From Anopheles merus (lineage: Eukaryota > Arthropoda > Insecta > Diptera > Culicidae): DNA of 64,000 nt. The DNA is taken from positions 14,969,222 through 15,033,221 of the forward strand of contig NC_054085.1 of assembly GCF_017562075.2 (NCBI RefSeq). The letters are read 5' to 3'. Positions 1 to 10,297 of the stretch are shown here, piece after piece. Both the position numbers and the translations under genes were made by a program. Under the pieces are notes generated by a model. The model did not search any database and had not been told where the DNA came from. It saw nothing but the letters and a program-made list of their open reading frames with translations. Position 1 is the stretch's first letter; each line of letters opens with the position of its first letter.

Positions 1-1
1 G

Positions 2-163
2 ATTCTGGCCCCGACGCCCGAATGTGATGCGGAGTGTCGCAGCTTCAGCTTCTACGTCGAGCCGGGCGACGCACTGCTCGTGGACACGCGGCTCTGGTAC
101 CACGGCACGTTCATCCACTCCAAGGGAGAGTTTTCCCTCACCATACAGTCGGAATACGGATAA
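2..163 (+). CDS. C-terminal exon of a possible cupin/JmjC-like protein (partial)
   Basis: An open frame enters from the left edge and ends at TAA 161-163, giving 53 residues. The readable tail contains FYVEPGDALLVDTRLWYHGT followed by a last strand ending in QSEYG. A PGD turn, a run of beta-prone residues and a late WYH histidine resemble the C-terminal half of a double-stranded beta-helix, as in cupin, JmjC or 2-oxoglutarate oxygenase families, where the last His binds the metal. This is a resemblance only; the HxD pair and the rest of the domain lie outside the window, so activity and substrate cannot be stated. Codons are GC-rich like the neighbouring F-box gene, and the frame stops cleanly before AT-rich, low-complexity sequence, as expected for a 3' end. 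The gene converges on the minus-strand F-box gene. Confidence 0.6.
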   Translation: MLAPTPECDAECRSFSFYVEPGDALLVDTRLWYHGTFIHSKGEFSLTIQSEYG

Positions 164-934
164 AGCGAGTGAGAGAGAGAGAGGGTGTGTGTCTGTGGTC
201 GGTAAAAAAGACGGACTCGCTCAAAGGAGTTCCAAAAAATAACAGCAAACGCCAATTAGTATGATAAAGATTTCCGCATTTTACACACACTCCACCCCCC
301 CCCCCCTCACCCACACCTTCTCCCGTTCCACTTTGCGGTTGTTGAACGATCGCGCCAAGGAGGGAAAAATGAGAGGGGGGGGGGGGAAGCTGGAGCTGTT
401 CCAGTGTTTCCCGTGTTGTGCGCCAGTGCTTTAGTTTTATTTCAAAGATTTCAGTTCGCACGCGCGCGCGTTTGTGTGTGTTTTAAAATGTATTTTCGTT
501 GCACCAAATTGCGTTCACTTGTTTTTGAAGTGCCATTTTAACATATATTTATTGTGTACAGTCTAGTTTCATTTACACCGTGTGTCGTGCGTGCAGCATT
601 TGTTTCGTGTATGGTGTTCGTTTAGTTTGCTTTATTTTACTAATGAGAGTGTTTAGCGTGTGATTTTCATTGATATTTTACTGTATTTTACTCCTGTGTT
701 TAAAAGCATTTAAAGGTCCTTTTTGTACGTTTTTTTGACTGCTAAAATCTCCCAGCAGCGCTGTATGTGTGTATATAATTAGTGGACTGCATCATGCTTC
801 TGATAGTCATCACAGTGGACGAGGATTGTGTTTTAGAGACTGTTTGAAACGCGCAAGAAGCAAGCGAGGAAAAGTTGAAAAGAGGAAAAGCGCATTATTT
901 ACAAGCAAAGAAAAAAAAACCCTGTTCCGAGAGC

Positions 935-940
935 AATAAA
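935..940 (+). promoter_or_regulatory. Candidate polyadenylation signal of the left-hand gene
   Basis: AATAAA on the plus strand about 770 bases after the stop codon, followed about 75-90 bases later by a GT-rich run (TGTGTGTGTGTG near 1021-1033), the usual layout of signal and downstream element. The distance is somewhat long, so another site may be used. Confidence 0.35.
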
Positions 941-1154
941 TCTGTACGTAGAGTAAAGGATGCAGTAGTTAGTATTACGGCAAAACCATACTGTGTCAAA
1001 GCAAATGTAAAGGTGCGTTTTGTGTGTGTGTGTGCGAGATTATTTAGCAAAGCTAAACGATAATATCACAAGTTGCAGAGTAATACTTTTTATTATGCAA
1101 AGTAAGGCGTGCTAAAATAAGTTAATGGGTAAACGAACCGGATACACTTTGAAA

Positions 1155-1160
1155 TTTATT
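1155..1160 (-). promoter_or_regulatory. Candidate polyadenylation signal of the F-box gene
   Basis: AATAAA on the minus strand (TTTATT on plus), about 265 bases after the F-box stop codon. A second AATAAA on the same strand lies at 1089-1094. Either would give a short 3' UTR and leave the two convergent genes nearly abutting. Confidence 0.4.
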
Positions 1161-1422
1161 CCTCCTTCGAGAGTGCGCAAAAAAAAAAGACCGAAAATAG
1201 CACATGGCACCGTAAAGAATTAATTTCGGTTACATTCGTTGCGCGCTGCTACACAAAAACGCTAAAAAATACTCAACAATTTCATTTCCAAACATTCACT
1301 GCAACCAGTATGTACAGTAGGGGTAAAAACAACAGCACCACTAGCCAGCTAGTACCGATGCCATCAGCAGCAAACAGGCCGCATCGAACAGCAGCAGTAG
1401 GCTTAGCCACAGCCAGCGCCTG

Positions 1423-3552
1423 TTAAATGCGCATCGTGGCGCGCGACTGAGCGGCGGGCGGTGGTGGTGCGGGCGGTAACGATGGTGACGAGGCGGACGA
1501 GCCCGCACCGAACACACCGTTCGCACCGTTCTCGTCCTGCTTGCCGGGCAGTATCGTCGCAAGCAGGGGCAGATTCACCAGCCGCATTGCCGGATCCGCA
1601 CACATGTGCTTGCAGCCGCGCACATCGAGCTCGCGCAAGCGCCGCGCGTGACAGGCGATGTAGTCGAGGCTGAAATCGGTCAGCTGATAGCAGCGGCGCA
1701 GGCTGAGCGTACGCAAGCGGTGCAGATGGAACGCAATCTGCTCGACCGCCCGATCGTTGATGCTGTGGCACTCGCTGAGATCGAGCCGCTCGACCGCGGG
1801 ACAGCCCCGGACCAGCGCCCGTATACCGTCGACCGAAATCTGCTGACACTGGGCGAGGTAGAGGTCGCGCAGCTCCAGCAGCTTGAAGTTGCACAGCAAC
1901 GTCACGTCCGTCAGCCGATTGCACCCGGTCAGGTTGAGGACGCGCAGCTGCTGGAGCCGCCCGATCGAGTACCCGCTGAAGGCGGTGCCGTCGTCCCGTG
2001 CCGACTGCAGATTGTCCTTGCGCTGCATCGCCTCGAGCAGCTGCTTCTTCCGCTCGGCATCCTCGACGATCTCACGCTCCGCCCGGCTGCGCAGCGAGAT
2101 GCGCATGTGGGCGGTGGCCGCCTGGAGCGACGGTTCCGGTTCGGGGGTGGCCGGACGGGCCTGATCGTCTGCCGGCGGCGCGTTCCCTTCCACGCTGCCA
2201 TTACCAAGGGATGCACCTGGCTGGGCCGTCGGTTGCTGCTGCTGTTGCTCGTGGCGTTGTATGATTGGCAGCATGCCCAATCCCGTCAGCCCTTCGTCGG
2301 ACAGTTTGCGGCAGCTCTCCAGATCCAGCTCCGTCAGCCGGACCAGGTTGCGGAAGATAAACTGCACGCACAGGTCCGAGACGGCGTGGAAGCAGTACCC
2401 CAGGTCGAGAATGCGTAACGCCGACAGCTGCTCGCTGATGGCAATTATCGACCGTTCGCAGAGGTTGAGCGCCCGCACGCGCAACTCTCGCAGCGTTTCG
2501 TTCGGCCGCGACGCAATACCCTCCAGCAGGCCCGCTCCGTTTACATCCTCGCAGTAGGAAATGTCCAGCACTTCCAGCGCCGGCAGCTGCACCAGCTCGC
2601 GCACACCCTGATTGCTTAGCGCGCGACATTCGCGCATCTTCAGCACGCGCAGCCCGCGCAGCTCGCGGCAAATCTGCAGTAGGCAGGAATCGGTCAGCCG
2701 GAACGTTTTCGACAGATTCAGATGCTGCAGATGGGCCGCCTGGGCGGTGATGAGTGTCCCCAGTCCGCGGCTCGACAGCTGCTCGCACCGGTTTAGCTCC
2801 AGCCGCTCGAGACACAGCGCCGGACTCATGCCGGCCAGCACCTCGAGCGCATTATCGTCCACGAGCGTTTCGCCAAAGTCGAGCGCCCGCAGCGAACCCT
2901 TCCGCTGCTCGATCAGCTGCGACACGTAGTGGAAGGTGAGCACACTCTCGGACGGTTGCTTACCATCGCCCGGGTAAAACTTCCGGTACAGGCCCTTGTG
3001 GAAGGAGATGTGGCAGCCGGCGAGGGCAAGCGCCCGGAGCGACGGCATGATCTCCACCATCCGGTGCAGGATCGCATCGGACAGGTACTGGTTGTGGGTG
3101 AGCGACAGGTCGGTCACGTTCGAGAGCGTTTGCCGGAGCTCCTCCCGCTCCGCCGCATCCTCGAACAGCCGCACGCACATGAACAGATCGCGGCAGGATT
3201 CGATCGTGAGGGCGCGCAGCGCGGGCAGCCGGCGCAGTATGGCGGTAAGATCGCGCTCCTGTATTTCACACGCACGAAGCCCGATCCGCCGGATGTGTGG
3301 CCCGAAGTGGGTGAAGAAGTTACCGATGCGCTCGAAATCGACCTCGGACAGGTGGACGTTCGGGAAGTGGCGGAAGCTTTGCAGCAGATCCCGGACCGGG
3401 GGGCCATTCGCGTCGAACGGCTGGCGGTGCAGCACGAGCCAGAAGTTCTCGAGGAAGGCGGTATGGTGCGATGCTTCGCACCACCGGCGGCACGTTTGGC
3501 TGGCTTCGCGCCGATCCGACGGCGTAAGGTAGGTGAAGATTTTGACCAGAAT
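1423..3552 (-). CDS. F-box/LRR protein, exon 2 (most of the protein)
   Basis: Main exon of an F-box and leucine-rich-repeat protein, expected to be the substrate-recognition subunit of an SCF ubiquitin ligase: the F-box docks on Skp1 and the repeats hold the substrate. The exon opens after a TTTTAG acceptor (3553-3555) with ILVKIFTYL, the second half of the F-box, and ends at TAA 1423-1425 (709 residues plus stop). Cysteine-containing repeats of the FBXL/AMN1 type follow, for example LRILDLGYC, LTELDLESC, LRVLNLTGC, ERLDLSEC, LRTLSLRRC and LRELDVRGC. In the joined 758-residue protein, repeats run about 130-475 and 580-725. They are interrupted by a roughly 100-residue insert (plus-strand positions near 1975-2268) with poly-Gln, Pro/Glu-rich and basic coiled sequence. 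The tail is Ser/Pro/Ala-rich. A GTG at 3435 is not the start, because the frame continues upstream into the F-box. I cannot name the exact FBXL orthologue. Confidence 0.9.
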   Translation of the reverse strand: MLVKIFTYLTPSDRREASQTCRRWCEASHHTAFLENFWLVLHRQPFDANGPPVRDLLQSFRHFPNVHLSEVDFERIGNFFTHFGPHIRRIGLRACEIQERDLTAILRRLPALRALTIESCRDLFMCVRLFEDAAEREELRQTLSNVTDLSLTHNQYLSDAILHRMVEIMPSLRALALAGCHISFHKGLYRKFYPGDGKQPSESVLTFHYVSQLIEQRKGSLRALDFGETLVDDNALEVLAGMSPALCLERLELNRCEQLSSRGLGTLITAQAAHLQHLNLSKTFRLTDSCLLQICRELRGLRVLKMRECRALSNQGVRELVQLPALEVLDISYCEDVNGAGLLEGIASRPNETLRELRVRALNLCERSIIAISEQLSALRILDLGYCFHAVSDLCVQFIFRNLVRLTELDLESCRKLSDEGLTGLGMLPIIQRHEQQQQQPTAQPGASLGNGSVEGNAPPADDQARPATPEPEPSLQAATAHMRISLRSRAEREIVEDAERKKQLLEAMQRKDNLQSARDDGTAFSGYSIGRLQQLRVLNLTGCNRLTDVTLLCNFKLLELRDLYLAQCQQISVDGIRALVRGCPAVERLDLSECHSINDRAVEQIAFHLHRLRTLSLRRCYQLTDFSLDYIACHARRLRELDVRGCKHMCADPAMRLVNLPLLATILPGKQDENGANGVFGAGSSASSPSLPPAPPPPAAQSRATMRI

Positions 3553-3922
3553 CTAAAATTGAAAGCAACAATTTAGCATCATCATGCATCTTTTCATGCA
3601 TCGAGATCGAGGCTGTGATTAGTTAGTCAGCGAAAAGTCGGTGGAGGAAGATAACTCTCCCACGTCACGGTTTATTATCTTCATCCGGCGACTACTTCGA
3701 CGATACTTCACATTCGTGTTCACGCAGCTTGTTTTATCGCTTTCATAACATTGCGTTATCATCGCCTCACTTCCTTATATCTATCGAGAGGAGTGAGCGT
3801 TTTTTTGTCTTCTTTTTTCGCGAGTCCCACCTTCGTGGCGGTGGTCTCGTGACCACAATCTACACAAGCACAAAACGCACTGAGAACCAGCCTCTCTCTT
3901 CCTTCTTTTGAACCCTCCTTAC
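3553..3922 (-). other. Intron of the F-box gene
   Basis: A 370-base phase-0 intron, read on the minus strand. The donor is GTAAGG directly after ATGGAG (3923) and the acceptor is a T-rich tract ending TTTTAG before ATTCTGGTC (3552). Joining the exons restores DLPMEILVKIFTYL, a canonical F-box core, which is the main evidence that both splice sites are right. Confidence 0.85.
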
Positions 3923-4069
3923 CTCCATGGGCAAATCGGCGTACGGTGGACCGAACTCGTCGAAGCTGCTGCTGAAGGACGAAAAGTTGGTCCTTCGTCC
4001 TGCGGAGCCTTCCTCCAGCCGCAGGGAGCTGCTAGTGCTACGGCTCCCCAAACCTTCCCTCAGTGTCAT
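3923..4069 (-). CDS. F-box/LRR protein, exon 1 (start and first half of F-box)
   Basis: First coding exon, 49 codons exactly. The start is ATG at 4069-4067, with A at -3 (AAGATGA), a favourable context. The frame stays open further upstream only through a GTG at 4099, so ATG 4069 is preferred. The first 40 residues are Ser/Gly/Arg-rich and probably disordered (MTLREGLGSRSTSSS...). The exon ends in PPYADLPME, the first half of the F-box, at a GTAAGG donor. Length and phase match exon 2 precisely, giving a 758-residue product. Confidence 0.85.
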
Positions 4070-4517
4070 CTTGTAGTACACCGTTCGAACTGACAACACG
4101 AAGCTCCTCTCCGGATTGATTGGATTGTCCGCGGAACACTAAACTTCGGCCACCGTGACCGATAACAAAAGCGCACGGCTGCTGCTGATGGACTCTGTTG
4201 GCACTCTGTCTCTGTTTTGGACGATGGATTTCGATGGTCAATATTGACGGCCGCCCTCGTTGGTGGTGTGCGTGTTGTGCTGTGAATCGGTTTGTTTTCA
4301 CTCATTTGACGTTTTCGAAACGATAGGAAGGGTGAAGAGAGAAGGGCACCAACACGCAGATGCGAGAGAGTTTGCGTGAGAGAGGGTTGTTGTTTTGAAC
4401 ATTGCGGGGAAAGAATCAGCTGAGCAGGCCGTGTGATATCGCTAGTGGGTTGGAGTTATAGTGGAAATAGTGTAGTAAGAAGCAGACTAGTGATGGGCAA
4501 GACACTGGGGGGTTAGG
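4070..4517 (-). promoter_or_regulatory. 5' UTR and promoter region of the F-box gene
   Basis: Sequence immediately upstream of the F-box start on the minus strand. It is GC-moderate with several overlapping short frames but no protein-like sequence, and it grades into G/A-rich sequence near 4330-4540. The transcription start is probably in the 4.1-4.4 kb part, but I see no decisive core-promoter motif. Confidence 0.4.
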
Positions 4518-4539
4518 GAGAGAGAGAGAGAGAGAGAGT
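4518..4539. repeat. (GA)n microsatellite
   Basis: About eleven GA units on the plus strand, between the F-box promoter and the minisatellite. Confidence 0.9.
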
Positions 4540-4662
4540 GAACCGAAATTCTTTGATGGTAGGTGAAAAATGTTTTTTTTTTATGTTAAACTGACTAGTT
4601 AATTTGACCTGTTAACTGGGCTACCCAATACTATTTCTAGGTACCCCCCCGTGCGTAGATTA

Positions 4663-5411
4663 AGAAACTCAACCCATACATATCCTGGAATTGATTCCCA
4701 ATCCATATCGGTCCTGGAACGGATATTTAACTCATACTGATTCTGGAATTATGATCCTAGTCGGGCATGGAATAGATTATGTACACTGTAATCTCTTCGA
4801 GGACCTGAACCTCATCCTGCACCCATGCAGGTCATGGAATATATCATGACCCTATAAAGATCCTGGATCTGATTCCCAAACCATACCTGTCCTGGAACTG
4901 ATCATCAACCTATATTTAATCCTAAACTCGTTCAGATTCTGGATCTTGTGAAGAACTTTTATTGGTCTTGAACATAGTCCTAATCCAATACCGGTTCTGG
5001 AACTGATGCTGAAGCCATTCCGGTAATCGGACTGATCCTGGACCCATATATATCATGGAATATGACCTTACCCGATACCTATCCTGGAATTGATTTGCCA
5101 CCCATACCGCTCGTGGAACTGATATTGAACTCTGGAGTGTGGAATAGATCCTGATTCGGTGCCAGGCGTAGAATAGCTTCTCAACACATCTTCGGGATTC
5201 AAATTGATGCTGAACTCATTTACCTTCTGAGCCTACATTTAATCCTAAACTCATACAGATTCTGGATCTTCTAAAGAACTCTTAATGGTCTTGGAATAGG
5301 CCTCAAACCCATATAGATCCTAGAATTGATCGAAATCCTATAATGGAATCGATTGTGAAACCTAATCGAACCCGGTGCTGGAGCGGATCGTAAACGCATA
5401 CTGCTTCTGGA
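4663..5411. repeat. Degenerate minisatellite, monomer about 28-32 bp
   Basis: Roughly 25 diverged head-to-tail copies of a unit built around TCCTGGAACTGAT followed by CC(T/C)-AACCCATACCGG. Most copies keep TGGAA and a CCATA or similar block; spacing is usually 28-32 bases. Two blocks, from about 4909 and from about 5231, share a longer run (CCTAAACTC...TTCTGGATCTT...AAGAAC) at an offset of 323 bases, so several monomers have been duplicated together. No open frame runs through the array. It separates the divergent F-box and FOG-type genes. Confidence 0.85.
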
Positions 5412-6418
5412 AAAAAAGAACGACGAAAAGATTGTCAAGGCACTAAGCTGTTACCCGAATTGAATTGTTACTAATTTGCGTTCATGTGGATAGTACAGCA
5501 ATTTAACACCGTGAGAACTCTTTTCAATGAAGTTTCTGAGGATTGCAACGTTGGAGCTCCTGCTATGCATGCTAACCTATAATTTGCCTATTTCGGTGGC
5601 AAAAGTTCACATGAACTCGATAGGACGGCGTAAGGGTAGGGTGCTCTTGAGATCCTTCAACACACTAGCCACTTGCCCTTTCCAATTTCTTTTCCCAGCA
5701 TGAGGACCGATCCCCCATCGCGCGAGTGAGCCATACCGTGTGCCAGAAAGATCACCGCTGATCACCCTTAAATCAAACGGTCCCAGGCTTTGATCAGCAG
5801 CAAATAATGCCAATCCCATCGAAGGTGCCGCAGGGTGCCATAACGACAACATTCCCCTACATTTTCCCATTTTTCTCAGCGCTGGAAAATGCTTCTTCCC
5901 CTTCATTTGGCGACCGCGACGGTGCGAGAGAGCGAATACTGAGATGAACTAACACTCTCCTGCACACTCGCTCCCTCTCTCACGCACACTCTCTCTCGGT
6001 GCGGGCTCCGGTGTGCCGGTTTTCGTGCAAGCGGAAGCATACATTCCGGCGCTGACCTCTGCGGTGGCGACAGTTGCGCTAACACACACGCTACTTCCGT
6101 CCCGGGGTGGCACAACGGCCCAACGGCTTGGTTTTTCCGTGCGTTTTGAAATTGTGAAAGGTTTTAGTGTAAAGTATGTGTATGATTTAGTAGTGAGTTA
6201 CACGTGAATTAGCACCAAAAGCACTAAAACACTATAAAATATGTGACAGTCGTAATCGAATGTCACTCGCTCAGTGGATATCGCGTCTGTTTGTGTTGAA
6301 ACATTCCGGAAATAGCAAACACAACAACGTGGGCAATAGTGCAGATGAAAAAACCAACCTACCAAAACAAACAACTCTCGCTGTACGTTCATCGCATTCA
6401 GCACACGCTGGTGGAAAA
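5412..6418 (+). promoter_or_regulatory. ush: Promoter and 5' UTR region of the MSRRKQ transcript
   Basis: About 1 kb before the first coding exon. A CT-rich segment near 5960-6000 (CTCTCTCACGCACACTCTCTCTC) would read GAGAG on the other strand, the kind of site bound by GAGA factor at insect promoters. An initiator-like TCAGTG lies at 6271-6276, 146 bases before ATG 6419. An upstream in-frame ATG at 6260 has a poor context (C at -3). The transcription start cannot be fixed from sequence alone. The 99-codon minus-strand frame at 5607-5906 is not protein-like. Confidence 0.4.
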
Positions 6419-6458
6419 ATGTCCCGCCGGAAGCAGGCCAAACCGAGAGCACTGAAGC
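6419..6458 (+). CDS. ush: FOG/u-shaped protein, first coding exon with MSRRKQ motif
   Basis: ATG with A at -3 (AAAATGT) starts MSRRKQAKPRALK plus one base, followed by donor GTAAGTTG at 6459. MSRRKQ-KP is the N-terminal repression motif shared by FOG, SALL and BCL11 zinc-finger proteins; it binds the RBBP4/p55 subunit of NuRD. The following P-R-x-x-K-R best matches vertebrate FOG1/FOG2 (NPRQIKR / KPRQIKR) rather than SALL or BCL11, which continue KPQ. In flies the only FOG is U-shaped, a nuclear co-regulator of the GATA factors Pannier and Serpent in blood, heart and bristle development. The exon leaves phase 1 and joins exon 2 in frame, where acidic residues follow as in FOG proteins. The zinc fingers are not in this window, so identity rests on the N-terminus. 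Confidence 0.75.
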
Positions 6459-7173
6459 GTAAGTTGTGTCCATTTGCGTTATTCTGTGCGTTCTGTCTGT
6501 GTGTGTGTTGTTTTTCAGCGATGCCTTTCTCTCACTGCACGCCGAGAAACATCAAAATTGAATTGTGACATTTGCGTTAATTGTACCTCAAACTAACAAA
6601 TACCGGACGCAAGCAAACCCAAAAAAACCAAAAGAAACAAAGAAAGAAGAGGGAAACACCATAACACAGTAGGCGCAACGTGCTTTTCGACCTTTCGATA
6701 ACAACACCGTCCTCTCGCAAGGATATACACGACGGCGAACGTCGAACTGCACAGCGAAACAGCACCGATGAATTCCACCGGGAGCGGACTGTTGAACGAA
6801 TTGGACTGGTGGGGAGGTGGGCGGGAGGGTTTCGACAGGGAGAGCGGGTGAGTGAGGGAGTCAAATTTTGGCGCGCATTTTCCCTGGGGAACAGACCGTA
6901 CCGTTTCGGCGCACACGTCGTAGCACTCAACCGAAGCGGAAGGGTGCAATTGGTGCGGGAAGGTGGGAGGGGGGGGGGCAGTGGGGAAGAAGCATTCGAT
7001 TTTGGCTCTTCACGCCACGGGTATTTCGCGGTGAATTCACGAGAGACCGAAAATGTGGAAATGTTTGTTAGTGTGTCCCATGTACCGTGGGGCTCAGCTT
7101 TCCTCCCTCCCTCCGTCCCTTCGCTGTTGCACTGTCAAGGGTTGCTGGGATGAGGGCTCGTTTCTCTCATCGT

Positions 7174-7177
7174 TCTT

Positions 7178-7214
<37 letters not shown>
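7174..7214. repeat. (CT)n microsatellite
   Basis: Interrupted CT array on the plus strand with a single TT interruption. Confidence 0.9.
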
Positions 7215-8319
7215 GTATCACTCTCTCGTTTTGTTGTACCGGTCCCATGCATGCGTATGTATGGGTCGGTGTGCCGATGCGACTATCAACTATCCTTCGC
7301 GCCACCCTCTCCGGTCGTAGTGGGGGTAGTGGGGGCGTGTGGGTGGAATCACGCAAGCGGAAGGATTCATTCGATTCCAAAATTCCATTTCGCATCCCCC
7401 CCCCCCTTTGCTGTACGGCACCCGGCTTCATCCAAGTATCCTTGCAGACAGCTGGGCAGAAGGTGGGAACTGTTTGGGGGAGCACACACAATCGACTAGT
7501 ATGTATGTGTGTGTGTATGTGTGGTAGTAACTGTAGCTAAAGTGTGACGGTCAGAACCGAACCGTTCATCCGCATGCGTTTGGAATGGAGAGGGGAAAGC
7601 AGGAGGATGTGGATGGGGAGGGGAAGTAGTTGCCCTTTGGGGAGAGGTACCGTATTCCCGCGAGATGTTCATATTACAGTAACGTCGATATGAAAATGAA
7701 TGTGTTATTATATACAGACGGACACAAATACATACTCAGAGAGCGCTGTACAATGGGGCAGCTTCTGGGCGGAAGATACTGTTGCCAAGGGAGATGCCAC
7801 ACTGTCGGTTCGGTTTATAGTGCAGCCGGTAAGTGGATTGCTTAGTAACGCATTCGTCGTGGGGTCGAATCTTGAACTGGCGCTTGGGGAAAAGAGATGA
7901 AAAGAGAGAGGGGGGGGGGATGGATTTGTTTGTGTATGTGTTGTGTTTGTCCCTCTTATCTGATTGTGGTGCGTGTGAGTGTGTCATTATGGTGTGTGTG
8001 TTTTCACCTACTTGTATATTGTTATCTTCGCTGTTTTGATTCGGTACGACTCTGCAGATTCAGCCCATTCTATTTCCCCTTGTTTTGGTTCGGATGAAAT
8101 GCAGCGAATAAACACATACACATACATATACATATAGCTTCTCGTATATTAATCCCAGCGAGACCGAGATTATCCTTGCACCATGTGCATCTTCACAAGT
8201 CCGCTTATCGCAAAACGAGGATATAATAAAGATGGAATGATGTGACGAAAGAGAACGCTACAAACATAGCAACCGGGTCGTTGAAAAGTAGAAGCAAGCG
8301 AGATGGACAGAGCACAGAC

Positions 8320-8452
<133 letters not shown>

Positions 8453-9482
8453 AGTATAACATTTAGCATACCAAAAGGGAAAACTAAACAGGGATCCGTT
8501 CGGAATGTGTGGTTGAAATGGGACACATTATCAGCAAAATGTGCCTCCCACCATCGCAGCAGCATCGGGAAAGCGCAAGGACATCAGCACTCACTGCGCT
8601 TGGGGGTGATGGGCAGGATTGTTGTTGTTCATGTTCCCCTACGGTGTTCGTTGGCGTCCGCGAAAGGAGTGAATCGAAGCGCGGGCCACGTGCAATGCTC
8701 ACGAGGGTGAGGGAAAGCGTGGGGCCACACAAAACTCCCCCGGGGGAACGTGAAAGATGAAATTGGTGAAATACACCCAAAGAACCCATCCAAAGCCAGG
8801 CCATTCCAGTCCGTGGAGCGGGCCAAAAAAGCGGGGAAGAGTTGGGCCGCTGGCGGATCTGCTTTGGGAATACACATTTTCAGCAAAACCCGGAGAAAAC
8901 CGGCCGGTAGCCAACCCGATGCGCCAACTTCAATGCCGCCGATGCCGCCGCCGTTGTTGTTGCTGCTGCTGTCGAGTAAGAGGAGTTGCTCCGTTGGGGA
9001 TTCCTCCGGCTCCTACGATGGTGTTGCCGGCCCAAGCTGACGATACCTCGATCGCGGTCCAAATGCTCGAGGAAAATGAGAGAGAAAGAGAGAGCGAGAG
9101 CGAGAGCGTTGGTGGCGAGGGACAAAAGCGAAGAATGGTTCCGGGCTTTTGGGGCCAGGACGACCCCCGTGGGAATCGCAAAGGGGAGCACTCACGATAT
9201 ATACACAGACACACAATACAGCAGACCAGTGGTTGGTACAACTTTGAAACGAACAGGATATAGAGTAGATAGATATGAATATATTACACAGCGAGAGAGA
9301 AAGGAAAAGAGAATAGCGCTAGCAAAGAAGCTCTACGGAATGGGTAGTTGGCGTTAGTGAGAACGGGGAGGCATTCTTTTTTCGTGGCGGTGGTGAAACA
9401 CGGAGGGGTGGGGAGAAAACCTTTGGGAAAAATGGTGCGCGCGAAGCTGGAAAAACTTGATTGTGATAGTGTGACACAGACG

Positions 9483-9485
<3 letters not shown>

Positions 9486-9522
<37 letters not shown>

Positions 9523-9527
9523 GAGAG

Positions 9528-9598
<71 letters not shown>

Positions 9599-9604
9599 TA
9601 AGTG

Positions 9605-9640
<36 letters not shown>
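9486..9640. repeat. Compound (GA)n microsatellite
   Basis: Three GA blocks split by short interruptions near 9519-9532 and 9597-9607. The purine-rich strand is again the plus (sense) strand. Confidence 0.95.
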
Positions 9641-9643
<3 letters not shown>

Positions 9644-10297
9644 TTCGGTCCCTCCGCCCACCAACCACCTACCAGGTTGGTTGGTTCATGTGTCCCTGGG
9701 GATGCGTCCCTGAGCGCGAGAACCTTCCAGAGACAGAGGCAAGAGACGGACGGGGCGGCAGGAGATCTGCCATGTGCGTCAACGGCTGCAGCAGGAACAC
9801 GTCGGTGACGACAATTTCGATTTGACTGGTCCAACAGTAAAAATGGATTGCCAGCAATGGGGAAGGTTTTTGTTGATGCAGTATCCTGCAGTCCCGGGGA
9901 TAACTAATATCCACTGCACTCCCACGAGTGACGACCAAGCGCGGGATGACCAAAGGGATTTTGGCCCACGTTGGACCACCAGGTGCGCCTTGCTAATGCT
10001 CGCCAGATCCGCAATGGCTGCCATCCAACGTTTTATTTTCAGCGCGGGAAATCTTGCTGCTGCACTCTGTTACACTCTAGCGGGGTTTGGTTCTTGCAAT
10101 TCTGGTTTATTTCGGATCATGTTTCGGAGTTTATGTACTAGCGAATAGGGCGAATACTAGAGTGGAAATGATTCCGAGATTGAAGAGCTGCTAAAACTAA
10201 AGCTAAATATTTGTGACCATTGTGGCTTGATTGGTCGAAGAAGACAAAATGCATCAGTATCTTGATAATACGTATCAATCAATACGTATCGTATATA

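Larger units (their letters stand above)
164..1422. other. Convergent 3' UTR / intergenic stretch
   Basis: No supportable coding exon. The stretch starts with GA/GT-rich sequence, a C run near 297-306 and a G run near 374-386, then becomes AT-rich. It should carry the 3' UTR of the left-hand gene (plus strand) and of the F-box gene (minus strand). The exact ends cannot be fixed without transcripts. Confidence 0.6.

Noticed and set aside
1403..3601. Several 90-270-codon frames on both strands under the F-box gene
   Set aside because: Shadows caused by the GC-rich coding sequence; the FBXL repeat frame explains the region.
5607..5906. 99-codon minus-strand frame between the two divergent genes
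   Set aside because: Starts with ATG but no domain, signal or helix pattern; lies in the expected promoter of the plus-strand gene.
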